Source: Mesorhizobium qingshengii
Lineage (GTDB): Bacteria; Pseudomonadota; Alphaproteobacteria; Rhizobiales; Rhizobiaceae
Reading direction: 5' to 3'
Assembly (NCBI RefSeq): GCF_900103325.1
Contig: NZ_FMXM01000012.1
Span: 124,001 to 188,000 of the forward strand
Length of the DNA: 64,000 nucleotides
Positions 56,987-64,000 of this stretch are shown here, one piece after another (position 1 is the stretch's first letter; each line of letters starts with the position of its first letter). The notes under the pieces are model-generated. The model saw only the letters and a program-made list of their open reading frames with translations. It had not been told where the DNA came from and made no database searches. The translations under genes were made by a program, and so were the position numbers.

Positions 56987-57859
56987 ATGTCGCACGATGT
57001 AGGCAGCCAGGCCTTCGAGGGTCTTGGACGTTTGTGCGTTGATGCGGCGGAAAACTGCATCATCTCCGCCCCCGATCCTGCCGGCATGGAGAGGATCGAG
57101 GCGCGGTTCCATGGCAGCGCCTTCGAGCCGCATCGCCACGACACCTATGCGATCGGGGTGACGCTGCATGGCGTGCAGACATTTCGCTATCTCGGCGCAA
57201 CGCGCCACAGCCTGCCTGGCCAGATCATCGTGCTGCATCCCGATGAGCTACACGATGGCGGCGCCGGCACCGAGGACGGCCTGCGCTACAGGATGCTTTA
57301 TCTGGAGCCGTCGCTGATGCTCGATTGCCTTGGCGGTGCATCACTGCCCTTCGTCCGGGACGGCGTGGTGACGGATGGCGCCTTCTGCGCAACGCTGCTT
57401 TCGGCACTGGGGCCGCTGGAACAGGAACTCGATGAGTTGTTCGTTGCCGACTTCCTCGCCCAACTGATGCAAGGCCTGACCCGGCATGCCGGCCAGCCGG
57501 CCAAGCCGATCGCGAGGACGGCGTGGCGGGCGGCGACGCTAACGCGCGACTATCTCGCGGAGAACTTCGCCCGCCAAGTGCATTCCGGCGAACTGGAGGC
57601 GATCACCGGGCTCGACCGCTATGCCTTGTCACGGCATTTCCGCGCCGCCTTCTCGACCAGCCCGCATCGCTTCCTGGTGATGCGCCGGCTTCAGCGCGCG
57701 CGGCGGATGATCGCGACTGGCGAACCATTGGCGCAGATCGCCATCGAGGCCGGCTTCAGCGACCAGAGCCATTTTATCAGGCAATTCAAGAAGGCGTTCG
57801 GCATGACGCCGGGACGCTGGGCGTCGCTGATCCATGCATCCGCCGCGGCGGCAGCTTGA
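56987..57859 (+). CDS. AraC-family transcriptional regulator
   Basis: 290 residues from ATG 56987, just after GAAGGAG. The N-terminal cupin-like AraC_binding half (FEPHRHDTYAIGVTLHGVQTFRY) is followed by a C-terminal double helix-turn-helix: LEAITGLDRYALSRHFRAAFSTSPHRFLVMRRLQRARRM then LAQIAIEAGFSDQSHFIRQFKKAFGMTPGRW. It probably controls the divergent DUF2000 gene, since the 51-bp gap is shared. Confidence 0.93.
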   Translation: MSHDVGSQAFEGLGRLCVDAAENCIISAPDPAGMERIEARFHGSAFEPHRHDTYAIGVTLHGVQTFRYLGATRHSLPGQIIVLHPDELHDGGAGTEDGLRYRMLYLEPSLMLDCLGGASLPFVRDGVVTDGAFCATLLSALGPLEQELDELFVADFLAQLMQGLTRHAGQPAKPIARTAWRAATLTRDYLAENFARQVHSGELEAITGLDRYALSRHFRAAFSTSPHRFLVMRRLQRARRMIATGEPLAQIAIEAGFSDQSHFIRQFKKAFGMTPGRWASLIHASAAAAA

Positions 57860-57881
57860 GAGTTGCGCCAGGATCAGGCGA

Positions 57882-58358
57882 TCATTCGTCGGACTCGGCG
57901 TCGTCGTCGATCAACACCAGTTCCTCGTTCGAGAGGTTGGCCTCGATGCGGGCAAGCAGCTTGAACAGCGCCTTCTGGTCCTTTTTGTCGAGGCCCTTGA
58001 GCGCCTGCTTTTCGGTCTTCTTCACCGATTTCTCGATGGCGTGGATGATGTCGCGGCCGGTGTCGGTGAGGAAGATATGCGCCTGGCGAGCATCGGCCGA
58101 CGAGGCGCGCTTTTCCAGGAAACCCTGGGCCTGCAGCCGGTTGATGGTCTTGGTGATGGTCGGCGGGCGCACGCCGAGACGGCCCGCGAGATTGCCCGGC
58201 GTCTGGCCGTCTTCACGGTCGAGCGCCAGCATGATCTGATCCTGGCCGGCGTAGAAGCCGTGCGCCAGCAGCCGCGCCGCCAGCGCGGTTCTTGCCAGCC
58301 TTGCCGCCGAATGCAGCCGGCTCATCGTCGCAGTCTTGTCCGCCTTGGCCATGGTCAT
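57882..58358 (-). CDS. MarR-family transcriptional regulator
   Basis: 158 residues from ATG 58358, preceded by GAAGAGGG; an open frame to 58457 adds unconserved sequence. The winged helix-turn-helix LGVRPPTITKTINRLQAQGFLEKRASSADARQAHIFLTDTG is typical. The C-terminal part is rich in Lys and then acidic (DDDAESDE). The effector and target are unknown. The 207 bp upstream, before the dioxygenase remnant, show nothing recognised. Confidence 0.9.
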   Translation of the reverse strand: MTMAKADKTATMSRLHSAARLARTALAARLLAHGFYAGQDQIMLALDREDGQTPGNLAGRLGVRPPTITKTINRLQAQGFLEKRASSADARQAHIFLTDTGRDIIHAIEKSVKKTEKQALKGLDKKDQKALFKLLARIEANLSNEELVLIDDDAESDE

Positions 58359-58565
58359 CCCTCTTCGGCCGTACCGGTGCGGGCAGCATAGAAGCTGCCA
58401 GCCGGTTGGCAATCGACGATAAAAACAATCCGGCGTCCCAAACAGCTTTGCCGGCAAGCATTGCGGTGTCCGCCGTGGCTAATGCCAGATGATTATTTCA
58501 GTTAGATGACAAACGAGTTTCATGGCCGGAGTTTTCGCCGCAGGCGAAGTTCCGGCGCGTACCGC

Positions 58566-59305
58566 TCATCGGGGCTTCACCGCAATGATCATCAGCGCCT
58601 GATAGGCATCCGCCGCTTCGCGCAGCGCCGCCTGCGACCGCGGTCCGGCCTGCCTGGCGATACCGTCGCTGGCGTTCGACGTGTCACGCTTGCCGGGCCG
58701 GTCATTGTAGGGCGCGACGGTGGTGAAGATCTGCTCGCTGAGACTGTCGGGGAAAAACAACTGGCCGGTCATCACCGAGCTTTCATCAGGGAAGGCCTTG
58801 AAGTGGATGTGGGTGGTGCGGCCGCGATACCAGCCGGGATAGATGGTGGCGAAGGAAACGATGCCGCTGGCGTCGGTCTTTTGCCAGCCACGCAGGAAGG
58901 CCTGGCCCGACGTATCGACATCCCTGCCGTCGGCTTGTCCCGGGTAGCCCGAATAGGCGCCTTGCGCGTCGCAATGCCAGATGTCGACACGGGCGCCGGC
59001 AAGCGGGCGGCAGGCCGCGTCGACGACCTGCAGCCTGACGGTGAGGGCAATGCCCTTCTTGCCCTCGGTAACATCGGCACGTTCAAGCTTTGGATCGAAT
59101 AGAACGGTCCCTCGGTCACCTCAGGCGTAATGGTGCAGACGCCGGCGCCGGTTTCGAACAGGGCCAATCCGGCATAGGGCGAGGACTCCGAAGACTGGGC
59201 GGCCATTGCCGCGGCCGGCAGGAAGGCACCACCGCCGGCGGTCACCGCGATCAGGCCGAGCGCCTTGCGCCGGCTCAGCAGGAAAGAGGATGGCTTACCG
59301 GACAT
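58566..59305 (-). pseudogene. Intradiol ring-cleavage dioxygenase, Tat-exported, single frameshift
   Basis: From ATG 59305 a Tat signal (SRRKALGLIAVTAGG) leads to TPEVTEGPFY, and then the frame turns to nonsense. Dropping into the next frame at about 59098 restores FDPKLERADVTEGKKG, LQVVDAACRPLAGARVDIWHCDAQGAYSGYPGQADG, ATIYPGWYRGRTTHIHFKAF and MTGQLFFPDSLSEQIFTT to the stop at 58566. The iron ligands (two Tyr, two His) are all present. One T missing from TTCTATTTCGAT accounts for the break. It is a recent pseudogene or a sequencing error. Confidence 0.88.
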
Positions 59306-59469
59306 ATCGTGCCTCTCGAATTGGCCGCGCATTGCCTCCCGTGTCCTGATCCAGGTTGTGACAGCCGCTGTCACCAATGAAAATCAGGCAATGGCGGCAA
59401 GCCTGTTTGGCCCATCGGTTTGCCTCGTGCAAAAGAACGGCACACATCCTATATGGAGCCGACAATCCC

Positions 59470-59516
59470 TTTTTCGAGGGCCGGATTTTTCGAGGCCCAA
59501 ATTCTTCGAGGCAGCC
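59470..59516 (+). repeat. Three 16-bp tandem repeats in the leader of the CobW-like gene
   Basis: TTTTTCGAGG at 59470, TTTTTCGAGG at 59486 and TTCTTCGAGG at 59502 lie at an exact 16-bp period. The third supplies the GAGG ribosome-binding sequence and runs into the ATG at 59517. Units differ after the core (GCCGGA, CCCAAA, CAGCC). Confidence 0.85.
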
Positions 59517-60575
59517 ATGAGCGACGCACAGACGCAGATTCCCGTAACCGTTCTCACCGGCTATCTCGGCGCCGGCAAGACGACCCTGCTCAACCGCATC
59601 CTGTCGGAAGACCACGGCAAGCGTTACGCCGTCATCGTCAATGAATTCGGCGAAATCGGCATCGACAATGACCTGATCGTGGAATCCGATGAGGAAATCT
59701 ACGAGATGAACAATGGCTGCGTCTGCTGCACGGTGCGCGGCGACCTGATCCGTGTCGTCGAGGGCCTGATGCGCCGGCCGGGCCGCTTCGACGCCATCGT
59801 GGTGGAAACGACAGGTCTCGCCGATCCGGTGCCGGTGGCGCAGACCTTCTTCATGGACGACGACGTGCGCTCCAAGACCAGGCTCGATGCGGTGGTGGCG
59901 CTGGTCGACGCCAAGCATCTGCCGCTGCGGCTCAAGGATTCCAAGGAAGCCGAGGATCAGATCGCCTTCGCCGACGTCGTCGTGCTCAACAAGACCGACC
60001 TCGTCACCCCCGAAGAGCTCGCCAAGGTCGAAGCAACGATCCGCGCCATCAACCCGGCGGCGAAGATTCACCGCACCACCCGCGCCGGTGTTGCCCTGTC
60101 CGAAGTGCTCGACCGAGGCGCCTTCGACCTGTCCAGGGCGCTGGAAAACGATCCGCATTTCCTCGAAGCGCATGACGACCACGATCATCACGATCATGAT
60201 CATGATCACGACCACCATCACCATGATCATGACGGGCATGATCATCACGATCACGCGCATCCGTCCGACATCCATGATGTGACGGTGCAGTCGGTGTCGC
60301 TGCGCGGCGGCGAGATGGACCCGAAGAAGTTCTTCCCGTGGATCGAGAAGATCACCCAGATGGAAGGCCCGAACATCCTGCGGCTGAAGGGTATCATCGC
60401 GCTCAAGGGCGACGATGAGCGCTATGTCATCCAGGGCGTGCACATGATCATCGAGGGCGACCACCAGCGTGCCTGGAAAGACGGCGAGAAACACGAGAGC
60501 CGGCTGGTGTTCATCGGCCGCGAACTCGACGCCGAGCGGCTGAAGAAGAGTTTCGATGCCTGCCAGGTCGCCTGA
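59517..60575 (+). CDS. CobW/COG0523 GTP-binding metallochaperone
   Basis: 352 residues. P-loop GYLGAGKTTLL at 15-25, the metal site GCVCCTVRGD (Cys68, Cys70, Cys71), Walker B-like ETTGLADP and NKTD for guanine. A His/Asp-rich loop (~217-250, with runs such as DHDHHDHDHDHD) precedes the CobW C-terminal domain (EGPNILRLKGIIAL). The GTPase loads zinc or cobalt onto client proteins. The 16-bp tandem leader carries the ribosome-binding site. Followed by an Imm45-like gene 9 bp after its stop. Confidence 0.93.
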   Translation: MSDAQTQIPVTVLTGYLGAGKTTLLNRILSEDHGKRYAVIVNEFGEIGIDNDLIVESDEEIYEMNNGCVCCTVRGDLIRVVEGLMRRPGRFDAIVVETTGLADPVPVAQTFFMDDDVRSKTRLDAVVALVDAKHLPLRLKDSKEAEDQIAFADVVVLNKTDLVTPEELAKVEATIRAINPAAKIHRTTRAGVALSEVLDRGAFDLSRALENDPHFLEAHDDHDHHDHDHDHDHHHHDHDGHDHHDHAHPSDIHDVTVQSVSLRGGEMDPKKFFPWIEKITQMEGPNILRLKGIIALKGDDERYVIQGVHMIIEGDHQRAWKDGEKHESRLVFIGRELDAERLKKSFDACQVA

Positions 60576-60584
60576 CCGCAACCA

Positions 60585-60959
60585 ATGCCGCGTTTGCTCG
60601 ATCTCTCCGATGATTTTCTGATCATCGGAGACGTTATCCGACTTTGCGACAATTACGATCTCGGGCCGGGCTCCGGCCCGGTCGATCTGCTGATCTTCGA
60701 TCCCCGCGAAAACGATGCCGGACTCGGTCTCATGGTGACATCCGGCTACAAGGCAGGTCTGGTCTTCGCGGTGCTGCCCGAGGAAAGCAGGTTCGAGAAA
60801 AAACCTGGACTTTCGAAAGCCTGGCTGATCGAAAACTGGGACAAATGGTTCGTCTTCACCTATCAAGGCGGCCCGGTTCCGATCGAGGGGACCGTCATCC
60901 TGCGCTGGAACGAACGAATGACTGTTGAAACCCGCCATGCCGACCGTCGCCCCGCTTGA
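60585..60959 (+). CDS. Imm45-like immunity-type protein (tentative)
   Basis: 124 residues: MPRLLDLSDDFLIIGDVIRL, DLGPGSGPVDLLIFDPREND, GLGLMVTSGYKAGLVFAVLP, SKAWLIENWDKWFVFTYQGG. I recall this as the Imm45 family of polymorphic-toxin immunity proteins, but this is unverified. No toxin gene is nearby. It starts 9 bp after the CobW gene and its end overlaps the next start by 23 bp in another frame, so it sits inside the CobW-WD40 transcript. Confidence 0.55.
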   Translation: MPRLLDLSDDFLIIGDVIRLCDNYDLGPGSGPVDLLIFDPRENDAGLGLMVTSGYKAGLVFAVLPEESRFEKKPGLSKAWLIENWDKWFVFTYQGGPVPIEGTVILRWNERMTVETRHADRRPA

Positions 60960-61911
60960 TCTCGAAGGCCATTGCGTCGCCGCCGTCTTCCTCGGCGACG
61001 TGCCGCATTTCGCGCTGGCCGACGGCGCCGTCCATCGGCTCGACCATGGCCACAAGACAATTCAGGCCAATGACGGGCTGCTCGCCGCCTTCCATGATGC
61101 GGCCAATGACCGGCTGATCACCGGCGGCGAGGACGGCAAGGTGTTTGCCGTTACCGCAGGCGGCAATGCCGCCGAGTTGGCAAGCGCCGGCAAGAAATGG
61201 GTCACTAGCGTCGCCGCCGGGCCGCAGGGCGCCATCGCCTATGCGACGGGCAAGACGGCCTTCGTGCGCTTCGCCGACGGCAAGACCCGGGAATTCGTCC
61301 ATCCGCGCTCGGTCGAGGGGTTGGCCTTCTCGCCCAAGGGCATGCGCTTCGGCGTTGCCCGTTACAACGGCGCGACGCTGCATTTCCCCGCCGCCGAGGG
61401 CAAGCCGGTCGAACTCGAATGGGCCGGCGCCCACACCGGCATCACCTTCTCGCCCGACGGCGCCTTCCTCGTCACCACGATGCAGGAAAACGCCTTGCAT
61501 GGCTGGAAGCTCGCCGACGGCAAGCACATGCGCATGACCGGCTATCCCGGCAAGGTCAAAAGCCTGTCGTGGAGCGTGAAAGGCAAGTGGCTGGCGAGTT
61601 CCGGCGCACCGGCGGCGATCGTCTGGCCGTTTTCAGGCAAGGACGGGCCGATGGGCAAGGCGCCGCTGGAACTTGGCACGCGCGGCAATGCCATGGTGAC
61701 GACGGTCGCCTGCCACCCGAGCCAGGATGTCGTCGCCGTCGGCTATGACGACGGCATGGTGATGGCGGTGCGTTTTGCCGACGCAAAGGAAGTGCTGTTG
61801 CGGCGACCGGGCAAGGGCGCCATCACCTCGATGATGTGGGACAAGGATGAACGCCGCGTCGCCTTCGGCAGTGCCGCTGGCGACTGCGGCGTCATCGACA
61901 TTTCGGCCTGA
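60937..61911 (+). CDS. WD40-repeat protein (partner of the CobW-type GTPase)
   Basis: 324 residues from ATG 60937; a TTG at 60925 is an alternative. Repeating beta-propeller units are visible, such as GVARYNGATLHFPAAEG, THTGITFSPDGAFLVTTMQENALHGW and VACHPSQDVVAVGYDDGMVMAV, with about six or seven blades. No signal peptide, so it is cytosolic. I recall WD40 genes next to CobW-type metallochaperones in rhizobia (unchecked); a scaffold or metal-homeostasis role is likely. It overlaps the Imm45-like gene. Confidence 0.82.
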   Translation: MPTVAPLDLEGHCVAAVFLGDVPHFALADGAVHRLDHGHKTIQANDGLLAAFHDAANDRLITGGEDGKVFAVTAGGNAAELASAGKKWVTSVAAGPQGAIAYATGKTAFVRFADGKTREFVHPRSVEGLAFSPKGMRFGVARYNGATLHFPAAEGKPVELEWAGAHTGITFSPDGAFLVTTMQENALHGWKLADGKHMRMTGYPGKVKSLSWSVKGKWLASSGAPAAIVWPFSGKDGPMGKAPLELGTRGNAMVTTVACHPSQDVVAVGYDDGMVMAVRFADAKEVLLRRPGKGAITSMMWDKDERRVAFGSAAGDCGVIDISA

Positions 61912-62009
61912 AACCCGCGCCATCGGGGTCAAACGCGACACCATGCTTGCGCGCTGCCCTTCTTGAGCGCATCCTTTTTCATTGGACAAGCTTCCGATGG
62001 GAGGAGACC

Positions 62010-62819
62010 TTGCCAAGCACGGTTACGCTTCATGCCTGGGCGACGCCGGCATTTGTCGGTGGCTCGCCGGTCGACCATACGTGGGTCACCACCTACAACA
62101 ACCAGCAGCACCACTACGCCAATGCAGCCGCTGTCGCCGCCGCCGGCAAGGACTACTGGTTCTGCTGGGGTAGCTACCATCCAACCGGTGGAACGCCCGG
62201 TAATCAGACGGGAACTCTCGGTAAGCAGTCCGGACATCTGGCGCTGGCACGATGCCTGGTACAGTCGAATGCGGATTCGGCGACAGTTCCCGCCGCCCAG
62301 GGAACCATACTGATCTACGGCATCGATGGCGTCTGCCACCAGCTTGCCAATCAGGTGCTCTACGCGACCACCGGGACGCTGCTGACGGTGAAGAAAGCGC
62401 GTGGTTATGGGGCGAGCAGCTTCCTATATGGAACCTATGGGCTGCGGCACGCGGCATGGGCCAGCAAGATCCAGCATTGCCTGGGAACGAGTGCGCTGGT
62501 GGCCGGTGGGGCAGGCGGAGTGACCAAGATGCAAGGATTGCCCGACGATTTCGAGGAGCACGCACGATCGGTGCTCGGGGACGAGGAACCAGAACTGCTG
62601 GCCAAGCTCCTGTCGCTGAAGGGCGAGGTGCAGAATTTCACAGCGCAGCGAATTCCAGGCTTTGCGCCGCCAAGCGCGGAAACGATCAACGCGCGCAACC
62701 AGCATTTGATCGATCAGGCAGCCTTGCTGCTTGGCCCCAAGCACTTCGAACGCGTGTTCGGCTTTCCGCCCGGCGAAAAGATCAATCTCGTCGATCCGTC
62801 GGTGACCTCCCGGAAATAA
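62010..62819 (+). CDS. Protein of unknown function with CH-motif core
   Basis: 269 residues from TTG 62010, which has GGGAGGA upstream; an open frame to 61947 lacks such a site. The N-terminal half is aromatic and His-rich (HAWATPAFVGGSPVDHTWVTTYNN, YWFCWGSYHPTGG). A segment YGIDGVCHQLANQVLYATTG contains a Cys-His pair in a helix-like context, then a C-terminal helical region (EEHARSVLGDEEPELLAKLL). I do not recognise the family. The Cys-His pair could be catalytic or a metal site. No signal peptide. Confidence 0.65.
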   Translation: MPSTVTLHAWATPAFVGGSPVDHTWVTTYNNQQHHYANAAAVAAAGKDYWFCWGSYHPTGGTPGNQTGTLGKQSGHLALARCLVQSNADSATVPAAQGTILIYGIDGVCHQLANQVLYATTGTLLTVKKARGYGASSFLYGTYGLRHAAWASKIQHCLGTSALVAGGAGGVTKMQGLPDDFEEHARSVLGDEEPELLAKLLSLKGEVQNFTAQRIPGFAPPSAETINARNQHLIDQAALLLGPKHFERVFGFPPGEKINLVDPSVTSRK

Positions 62820-62842
62820 TGCGGCTGCCGCATCCGATCGAT

Positions 62843-63295
62843 CTATTCGGCGCCGCAGGATACTGTCCCGCTCAGATTTGCGGGTTTGCCGTCGGCGTCC
62901 TTGTCCGCCGTGCTGTCATAGACGGCAAGCTTGTACTGTCCATCATAGACGCCTTCGTCGCTGGCCTTGGTCAGGATCGTGAGTTCGACGGAACTGTAGG
63001 TGTTTGCGACCTGATGCTCGCGGTAGATGTTCAGCCGCAGTTCCTTGTTGTCGAGCCAGTACTGGGTAAGGTTGGAATTCTCGAACACCGTCTTGCGCAA
63101 TTCATTGCCGGCGGGCCTTGCCTTGATTTCGAGGTCGCCGCGAAAATTGAAGGTCGGGCCGCCCATGCCGGTGGTGACGCCGGCATCGACCTGGAATTTC
63201 ACCACCGCATCGTCGACGGAACACCAGATGCCGCCGGTGGCGAAGGCCGTGCCGGCCGACAGGAACAGCCCCAAACCGCAGATGATCGACCGCAT
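62843..63295 (-). CDS. Small secreted protein of unknown function
   Basis: 150 residues from ATG 63295. Signal peptide MRSIICGLGLFLSAGTAFA, then GGIWCSVDDAVVKFQVDAGVTTGMGGPTFNFRGDLEIKA, then ends SGTVSCGAE. Two cysteines near the ends of the mature chain may form a disulfide. Mostly beta-type. Convergent with the unknown gene before it. Function unrecognised. Confidence 0.75.
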   Translation of the reverse strand: MRSIICGLGLFLSAGTAFATGGIWCSVDDAVVKFQVDAGVTTGMGGPTFNFRGDLEIKARPAGNELRKTVFENSNLTQYWLDNKELRLNIYREHQVANTYSSVELTILTKASDEGVYDGQYKLAVYDSTADKDADGKPANLSGTVSCGAE

Positions 63296-63451
63296 TTTCG
63301 CCCACGCCGCCCATTGCCCGTCCGCATTGACGCCGACTTCGCCAACCGGGTCAAGCGCCACCGCTGGCGGCTGAGCCAATGCAGGGCGCACGCGCGGCCA
63401 ATTGCGGTTACGGACACGGATTGGCTAAGAGTGACGGACAAGAGGGGTTCC

Positions 63452-64000
63452 ATGCACAGCAGCAACACTTCAAGCACGTCCATTGGCGGCATCGGCCGTG
63501 ATCGCATCGCCGATCTTCGCGAGACCGAAGGGGCAGCCTTCCGCAAGGCACGGCCACGATCGCAAGCGAAGGTTGGCAACGGCCTGCCGGGTTTCTTCGG
63601 CGGCGTGCCGATGCACTGGATGAACGACTGGCCGACGCCGTTTCCGATCCTGGTCGACAGCGCCAAAGGCGCAACCATCACCGACATCGATGGTATCAGG
63701 CTTGACGATTTCTGCCTTGGCGACACCGGCTCGATGTTCGGCCACTCGCCGCCACCGGTGGCGCGCGCCATCCGCCGCCAGGCCGGACGCGGCCTGACCT
63801 ATATGCTGCCTTCGGAAGACGCGCTCGCCATCGGGCCGCTGCTGCAGCAGCGCTTCGGCCTGCCGTTCTGGCAGATCGCGACGACGGCGACCGATGCCAA
63901 CCGCTTTGCGCTGCGCGTTGCCCGCGCCGTCACCGGCCGCGAAAAGATCCTCGTCTTCAACGGCTGCTATCACGGCTCGGTCGACGAGACGATGGTGCGG
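63452..64000 (+). CDS. Class III aminotransferase (3' partial)
   Basis: 183 codons are open to the window end. It begins MHSSNTSS, then IADLRETEGAAFRKARP, GGVPMHWMNDWP, FPILVDSAKGATITDIDG, FCLGDTGSMFGHSPPPVARAIRRQ, TTATDANRFALRVARAVTGREKILVFNGCYHGSVDE. This is the N-terminal half of a glutamate-1-semialdehyde-aminomutase/omega-aminotransferase-like enzyme; the PLP lysine is beyond the window. AGAGGGG precedes the ATG. It is divergent from the small secreted protein. Confidence 0.88.
   Translation, partial: MHSSNTSSTSIGGIGRDRIADLRETEGAAFRKARPRSQAKVGNGLPGFFGGVPMHWMNDWPTPFPILVDSAKGATITDIDGIRLDDFCLGDTGSMFGHSPPPVARAIRRQAGRGLTYMLPSEDALAIGPLLQQRFGLPFWQIATTATDANRFALRVARAVTGREKILVFNGCYHGSVDETMVR

Noticed and set aside
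60165..60262. Repetitive GATCATCAC-type DNA
   Set aside because: Looks like a repeat array but encodes the His/Asp-rich loop of the CobW-type protein; no direct repeats with unique spacers, so not CRISPR.
59295..61055. 586-residue minus-strand frame across the CobW region
   Set aside because: Antisense to the CobW, Imm45-like and WD40 genes; its repeated Val/Met/Ile runs come from the His-rich loop read backwards.

Overview
The window is GC-rich alphaproteobacterial chromosome, most like a Mesorhizobium or a close Phyllobacteriaceae relative. The clues are a CP4-like class II EPSP synthase, a split pntA (alpha1/alpha2) next to an aa3-oxidase subunit IV gene, an acidic TIGR02300-type protein, a CobW-WD40 pair, and short palindromic intergenic repeats of the kind common in rhizobia. 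Family names come from reading the translations; no database search was run.

Layout. (1) 1-8282: a catabolic cluster. It holds a fused large+medium subunit B12-dependent diol/glycerol dehydratase (5' end outside the window), its small subunit, an isochorismatase-fold hydrolase, an APC permease, two SDRs, and, on the minus strand, an APH-fold small-molecule kinase and a class III aminotransferase. (2) 8384-13275: housekeeping genes: tRNA-Ala(GGC), the acidic TIGR02300-like protein, aroA, cmk, rpsA and a strong terminator. (3) 13334-15894: a GT-C/STT3-like membrane protein and an SDR. (4) 16131-23243: a basic amino acid module. An AruI-like ThDP enzyme and a DDAH/arginine-deiminase-fold hydrolase run divergently from a four-gene polar amino acid ABC transporter and a DpkA-type imino acid reductase. 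(5) 23485-30077: a small secreted protein, a decayed DoxX remnant, an NDUFA9-like protein, a cytochrome P450, an FMN reductase and a secreted caspase-TPR protein. (6) 30239-37701: gyrB, a 25-residue membrane peptide with a membrane-protein partner, the proton-translocating transhydrogenase pntB-pntA2-pntA1, CoxIV and DUF3096. (7) 37823-46038: a FeeM-like acyltransferase, a GGDEF-EAL protein, a 1159-residue indolepyruvate ferredoxin oxidoreductase-type enzyme, a lipoprotein and a CGNR zinc-finger protein. (8) 46190-52888: an orphan LivH-type permease, a TRAP transporter with its binding protein split off and convergent, a Zn alcohol dehydrogenase and a class I glutamine-amidotransferase-fold hydrolase. 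(9) 52889-58358: an Inh-type inhibitor, a 2-hydroxyacid dehydrogenase under a LacI regulator with an apparent operator, an EamA transporter, DUF2000 with AraC, and MarR. (10) 58566-64000: a frameshifted intradiol dioxygenase, a CobW/COG0523 GTPase with a 16-bp tandem-repeat leader, an Imm45-like protein, a WD40 protein, an unrecognised protein, a secreted protein and the start of another class III aminotransferase.

Most of the window is ordinary core and accessory metabolism. No CRISPR array, prophage or insertion sequence was seen. The observations most worth following are the shell-less fused diol dehydratase cluster, the secreted caspase-TPR protein, the 25-residue conserved-looking membrane peptide, the 16-bp tandem leader of the CobW gene with the lone immunity-like gene behind it, two genes whose best start is CTG (hisQ-like and lacI-like), and two gene remnants (DoxX and intradiol dioxygenase) that are invisible unless frames are joined.
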